Shown: positions 13,242 through 15,041 of the stretch, piece after piece
How the letters are laid out: the number at the start of each line of letters is the position of its first letter
Position numbering within the stretch: the first letter of the stretch is position 1
Assembly (NCBI GenBank): GCA_947632575.1
Contig: CANRPV010000018.1
Span: forward strand, 1-15,041
DNA from: an uncultured Eggerthellaceae bacterium
GTDB taxonomy: Bacteria > Actinomycetota > Coriobacteriia > Coriobacteriales > Eggerthellaceae
Length of the DNA stretch: 15,041 bases
Direction: 5' to 3'
The notes under the pieces: model-generated
What the model was told of the DNA's origin: nothing
Databases searched by the model: none
The model's input: the letters and a program-made list of their open reading frames with translations, nothing else
Position numbers and translations under genes: made by a program

Positions 13242-14345
13242 GTGTTTAACAACGCCATAACCGACCTTCTCGCTGCCGTTGACGATGAGGCTACTCGTGT
13301 GGCTCTTGAAGCGACGCTTAAAGGCGAATCTGATGTCACGCTTCAGAAAATGATCGACGGTATAGACCATATTCTTCAAGTACAAGAACAGGGCGGCACG
13401 CTGACTGATGAGGAAAAGATCGAGCCCTCATATCAACTCGCGCAAGCTGTGCTTGATCATATACATCTCACTGATGAGTTGAAGAACGACCTTGAAACGG
13501 CGCTCGAATTCGAACGTGCTGCTGATTTTCTCGTGGTGATTAACGGCGAACATAATAGCAGGCTTTTAGTCCAAGAACGTTATGAAGCCGTTCGTGCTAC
13601 CTCGCTCGCGCTTTTGACGGGGGAGGATCCCTATATCAACACCCCCGAGAAAGATACGAAGCTTTTCAAGCCCGTCTATATGCAATTGAACTCTTTAGGA
13701 ATACGTGTCGCCGACGGCGATGATGTCGAATATCTGGTGGATCTCGATATCAATGATCTTGAAAGCGAAAACCAGAAATATATGGATGTGTATGAGACTG
13801 GAAAGCTCGTATACGGTAACGCTAATCCCTCTTCGAGTGACTTTAATTCTCTAGCTGACTTTATGTTCGGTGACGGCTTTGTTGAGATCAAACTTCCTTG
13901 GCAGCTTTTAAATTTCTCGAATCCCTCCGAGATGCAGATTCATGACGACTATTACGAACATTATGGCGTTGAGAATCTCGCGATCGATCGTATGTGGATT
14001 GGCGTGGGCGATGGCGCGGATGCCATTCCGATGTTCGAGTTTGCTCTTTCAGGTTGGGGCGAGAATGTGACGTCCCATGAACGTCTCAAACTTGGCTATT
14101 ACCTGATGCAGGATATTTGGACGGGTGAGCGAAGTGTCGATGAAGTACTTGCGGAGTCTCCATTAGGTGAGGTTGATAAAGGGAAGCCCGATAGCGAACC
14201 TTACATTAATTCATCGGTCGTCCAATCCCTTGTCGATCGATTACAAAGGATCGCGATAGGGACAGATCAAAATGCTTCCCAAAATTTGGCGGCCGATGGA
14301 TCGGCTCTGGCTGTGACCGTTGATGTCGATGAAGGTGGCCAATGA
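13242..14345 (+). CDS. C-terminal part of the same glycoside hydrolase-like protein, after the frameshift
   Basis: A 367-residue frame that can be read from a GTG at 13242, but in the same frame the coding sequence continues upstream to 13194 (IDTIQSIGSTEAYGIN), meeting the end of the upstream frame. With one extra C in the CCC run the join reads GDDIFPIDTIQSIGSTEAYG. The GTG has no ribosome site, so an independent gene is unlikely. The upstream part already ends with a beta-rich stretch (MKYDERYVYLMVRG), and this part continues with helical regions, then VYMQLNSLGIRVADGDDVEY, VEIKLPWQLLNFSNPSEMQ and MWIGVGDGADAIPMFEF, which recall a beta-sandwich carbohydrate-binding or family-9 type module. 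The stop overlaps the ATG of the next gene (ATGA). Confidence 0.75.
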   Translation: MFNNAITDLLAAVDDEATRVALEATLKGESDVTLQKMIDGIDHILQVQEQGGTLTDEEKIEPSYQLAQAVLDHIHLTDELKNDLETALEFERAADFLVVINGEHNSRLLVQERYEAVRATSLALLTGEDPYINTPEKDTKLFKPVYMQLNSLGIRVADGDDVEYLVDLDINDLESENQKYMDVYETGKLVYGNANPSSSDFNSLADFMFGDGFVEIKLPWQLLNFSNPSEMQIHDDYYEHYGVENLAIDRMWIGVGDGADAIPMFEFALSGWGENVTSHERLKLGYYLMQDIWTGERSVDEVLAESPLGEVDKGKPDSEPYINSSVVQSLVDRLQRIAIGTDQNASQNLAADGSALAVTVDVDEGGQ

Positions 14346-15041
14346 GAATTGAATTTCTCATATTCTTCTATATGGCCATCAGTATCCTCATGGCCATTTT
14401 CGACTTTTGTTTTCTGTTTTACGAACGCCATCGCGATAAGAGTTTTGCGAAGAAATCGCGGAAGATGGCCGAGGTGCTCAAGCATGAGATCGAGGTCAAC
14501 GCCGATTTTCCAACGGATGAACACAAGCAATCCATCCGTAAGAAAATGAAGCGGCTTTCAGGTCTTGAGTCATTTGACCTTACGATGGAGCGGTTTGAAG
14601 AAAACGATCCAGACAAGAGCCGTCGTTACCTGTTGGGAATTGTGGGCGTATTCGAGTACCTCTCCCGTTATTTCTCAACGAAGAGCGACCTTCATAAGGC
14701 TTATTTTGCCTATATTGTTCGGCGCTGGTATCGTGTCTATCCGGCCTCGAAAAACATGATCGCGGTGTTGCTGCGTTATGTGAATGAGGGGTCGCTGTAT
14801 GTGCGGCAAAACGCCCTTGAGGCTTTGGCCCAAGTGGGCACGCCTCAAGCGTTGGTGGAGGCCATGACCTCGCTTGAGAGTTTCGTTGACTTCCATCATC
14901 CGAAGCTCATCACCGAAGTGACAATGGCTTTCCAGGGTAGCGATGAAGAGCTCGCGGATGAGCTTGATCGCAGATTCCAGGAATTTAGGCCAGATATGCA
15001 GGCGGCCATCATCAATTTCATGCGCATGAAGAATCAGGGTG
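14342..15041 (+). CDS. Membrane-anchored helical HEAT-repeat-like protein, 3' end outside the window
   Basis: The frame is open to the window end, 233 codons without a stop. The start ATG at 14342 overlaps the previous stop by 4 bases, showing translational coupling. Residues about 3-27 form a membrane helix (FLIFFYMAISILMAIFDFCFLF), followed by a basic stretch (ERHRDKSFAKKSRK) that would face the cytoplasm. The rest is all-helical, with repeated pairs of helices typical of HEAT repeats, for example VRQNALEALAQVGTPQALVEAM and KLITEVTMAFQGSDEELADEL. Proteins of this type sit beside glycosyltransferase and exporter genes in surface polysaccharide loci and probably act as scaffolds. The family is judged by pattern only. 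Confidence 0.7.
   Translation, partial: MRIEFLIFFYMAISILMAIFDFCFLFYERHRDKSFAKKSRKMAEVLKHEIEVNADFPTDEHKQSIRKKMKRLSGLESFDLTMERFEENDPDKSRRYLLGIVGVFEYLSRYFSTKSDLHKAYFAYIVRRWYRVYPASKNMIAVLLRYVNEGSLYVRQNALEALAQVGTPQALVEAMTSLESFVDFHHPKLITEVTMAFQGSDEELADELDRRFQEFRPDMQAAIINFMRMKNQG

Noticed and set aside
13242..14345. Separate gene starting at GTG 13242
   Set aside because: The coding frame continues upstream of the GTG to the frameshift point, there is no ribosome site, and the join to the preceding protein is seamless.

Overview
The window looks like part of a chromosome of a Gram-positive bacterium, most likely an actinobacterium of the Coriobacteriia type. The basis is a sortase-type surface protein with an LAQTG-D sorting signal, clean AGGAGG ribosome sites, a moderate base composition judged by eye, and a CotH/VTC/DUF4956 exopolysaccharide-type locus. 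The species cannot be named from the sequence alone.

Region 1 (1-980) is housekeeping: the 3' part of rdgB (inosine/xanthosine triphosphate pyrophosphatase), a complete tRNA-Pro(UGG) with an extended -10 promoter and a strong terminator, and a convergent small TfoX N-terminal-domain protein.

Region 2 (about 1150-8118, all minus strand) is the accessory part. Read in its own direction it is: an OmpR-type response regulator; a histidine kinase with no membrane or sensor domain; a regulatory gap with a 12-bp tandem repeat, a perfect palindrome and 11-bp-spaced TGTCAC repeats; an ABC transporter ATPase and an 8-helix FtsX-type permease; an 85-residue Cys-containing membrane-tailed peptide; a Nif11-type leader peptide ending in a Cys/Gly-rich core; an LAQTG-anchored surface protein; a second Nif11-type leader peptide whose core is interrupted by a frameshift at an A7 run; and a 14-bp-stem terminator. 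This looks like a peptide (RiPP or bacteriocin-like) cassette with a regulated efflux or immunity module. No peptide-modifying enzyme and no C39 peptidase-exporter lies in the window, so maturation would have to be supplied from elsewhere or may not occur.

Region 3 (8119-8720) is a divergent intergenic region of about 600 bp with a candidate promoter and a long, hairpin-rich 5' leader.

Region 4 (8721-15041, plus strand, open at the right edge) is a tightly packed operon: a VTC-domain protein, a DUF4956 membrane protein, a CotH-kinase-family protein, a membrane-anchored clan-GH-A-like glycoside hydrolase that is split by a one-base frameshift in a CCC run, and a membrane-anchored alpha-helical HEAT-like protein cut by the window end. 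This gene set is typical of cell-surface polysaccharide or matrix loci. Glycosyltransferase and exporter genes are expected just beyond the right edge.

Both frameshifts are single missing bases in homopolymer runs, so sequencing error must be excluded before any biological reading of them.
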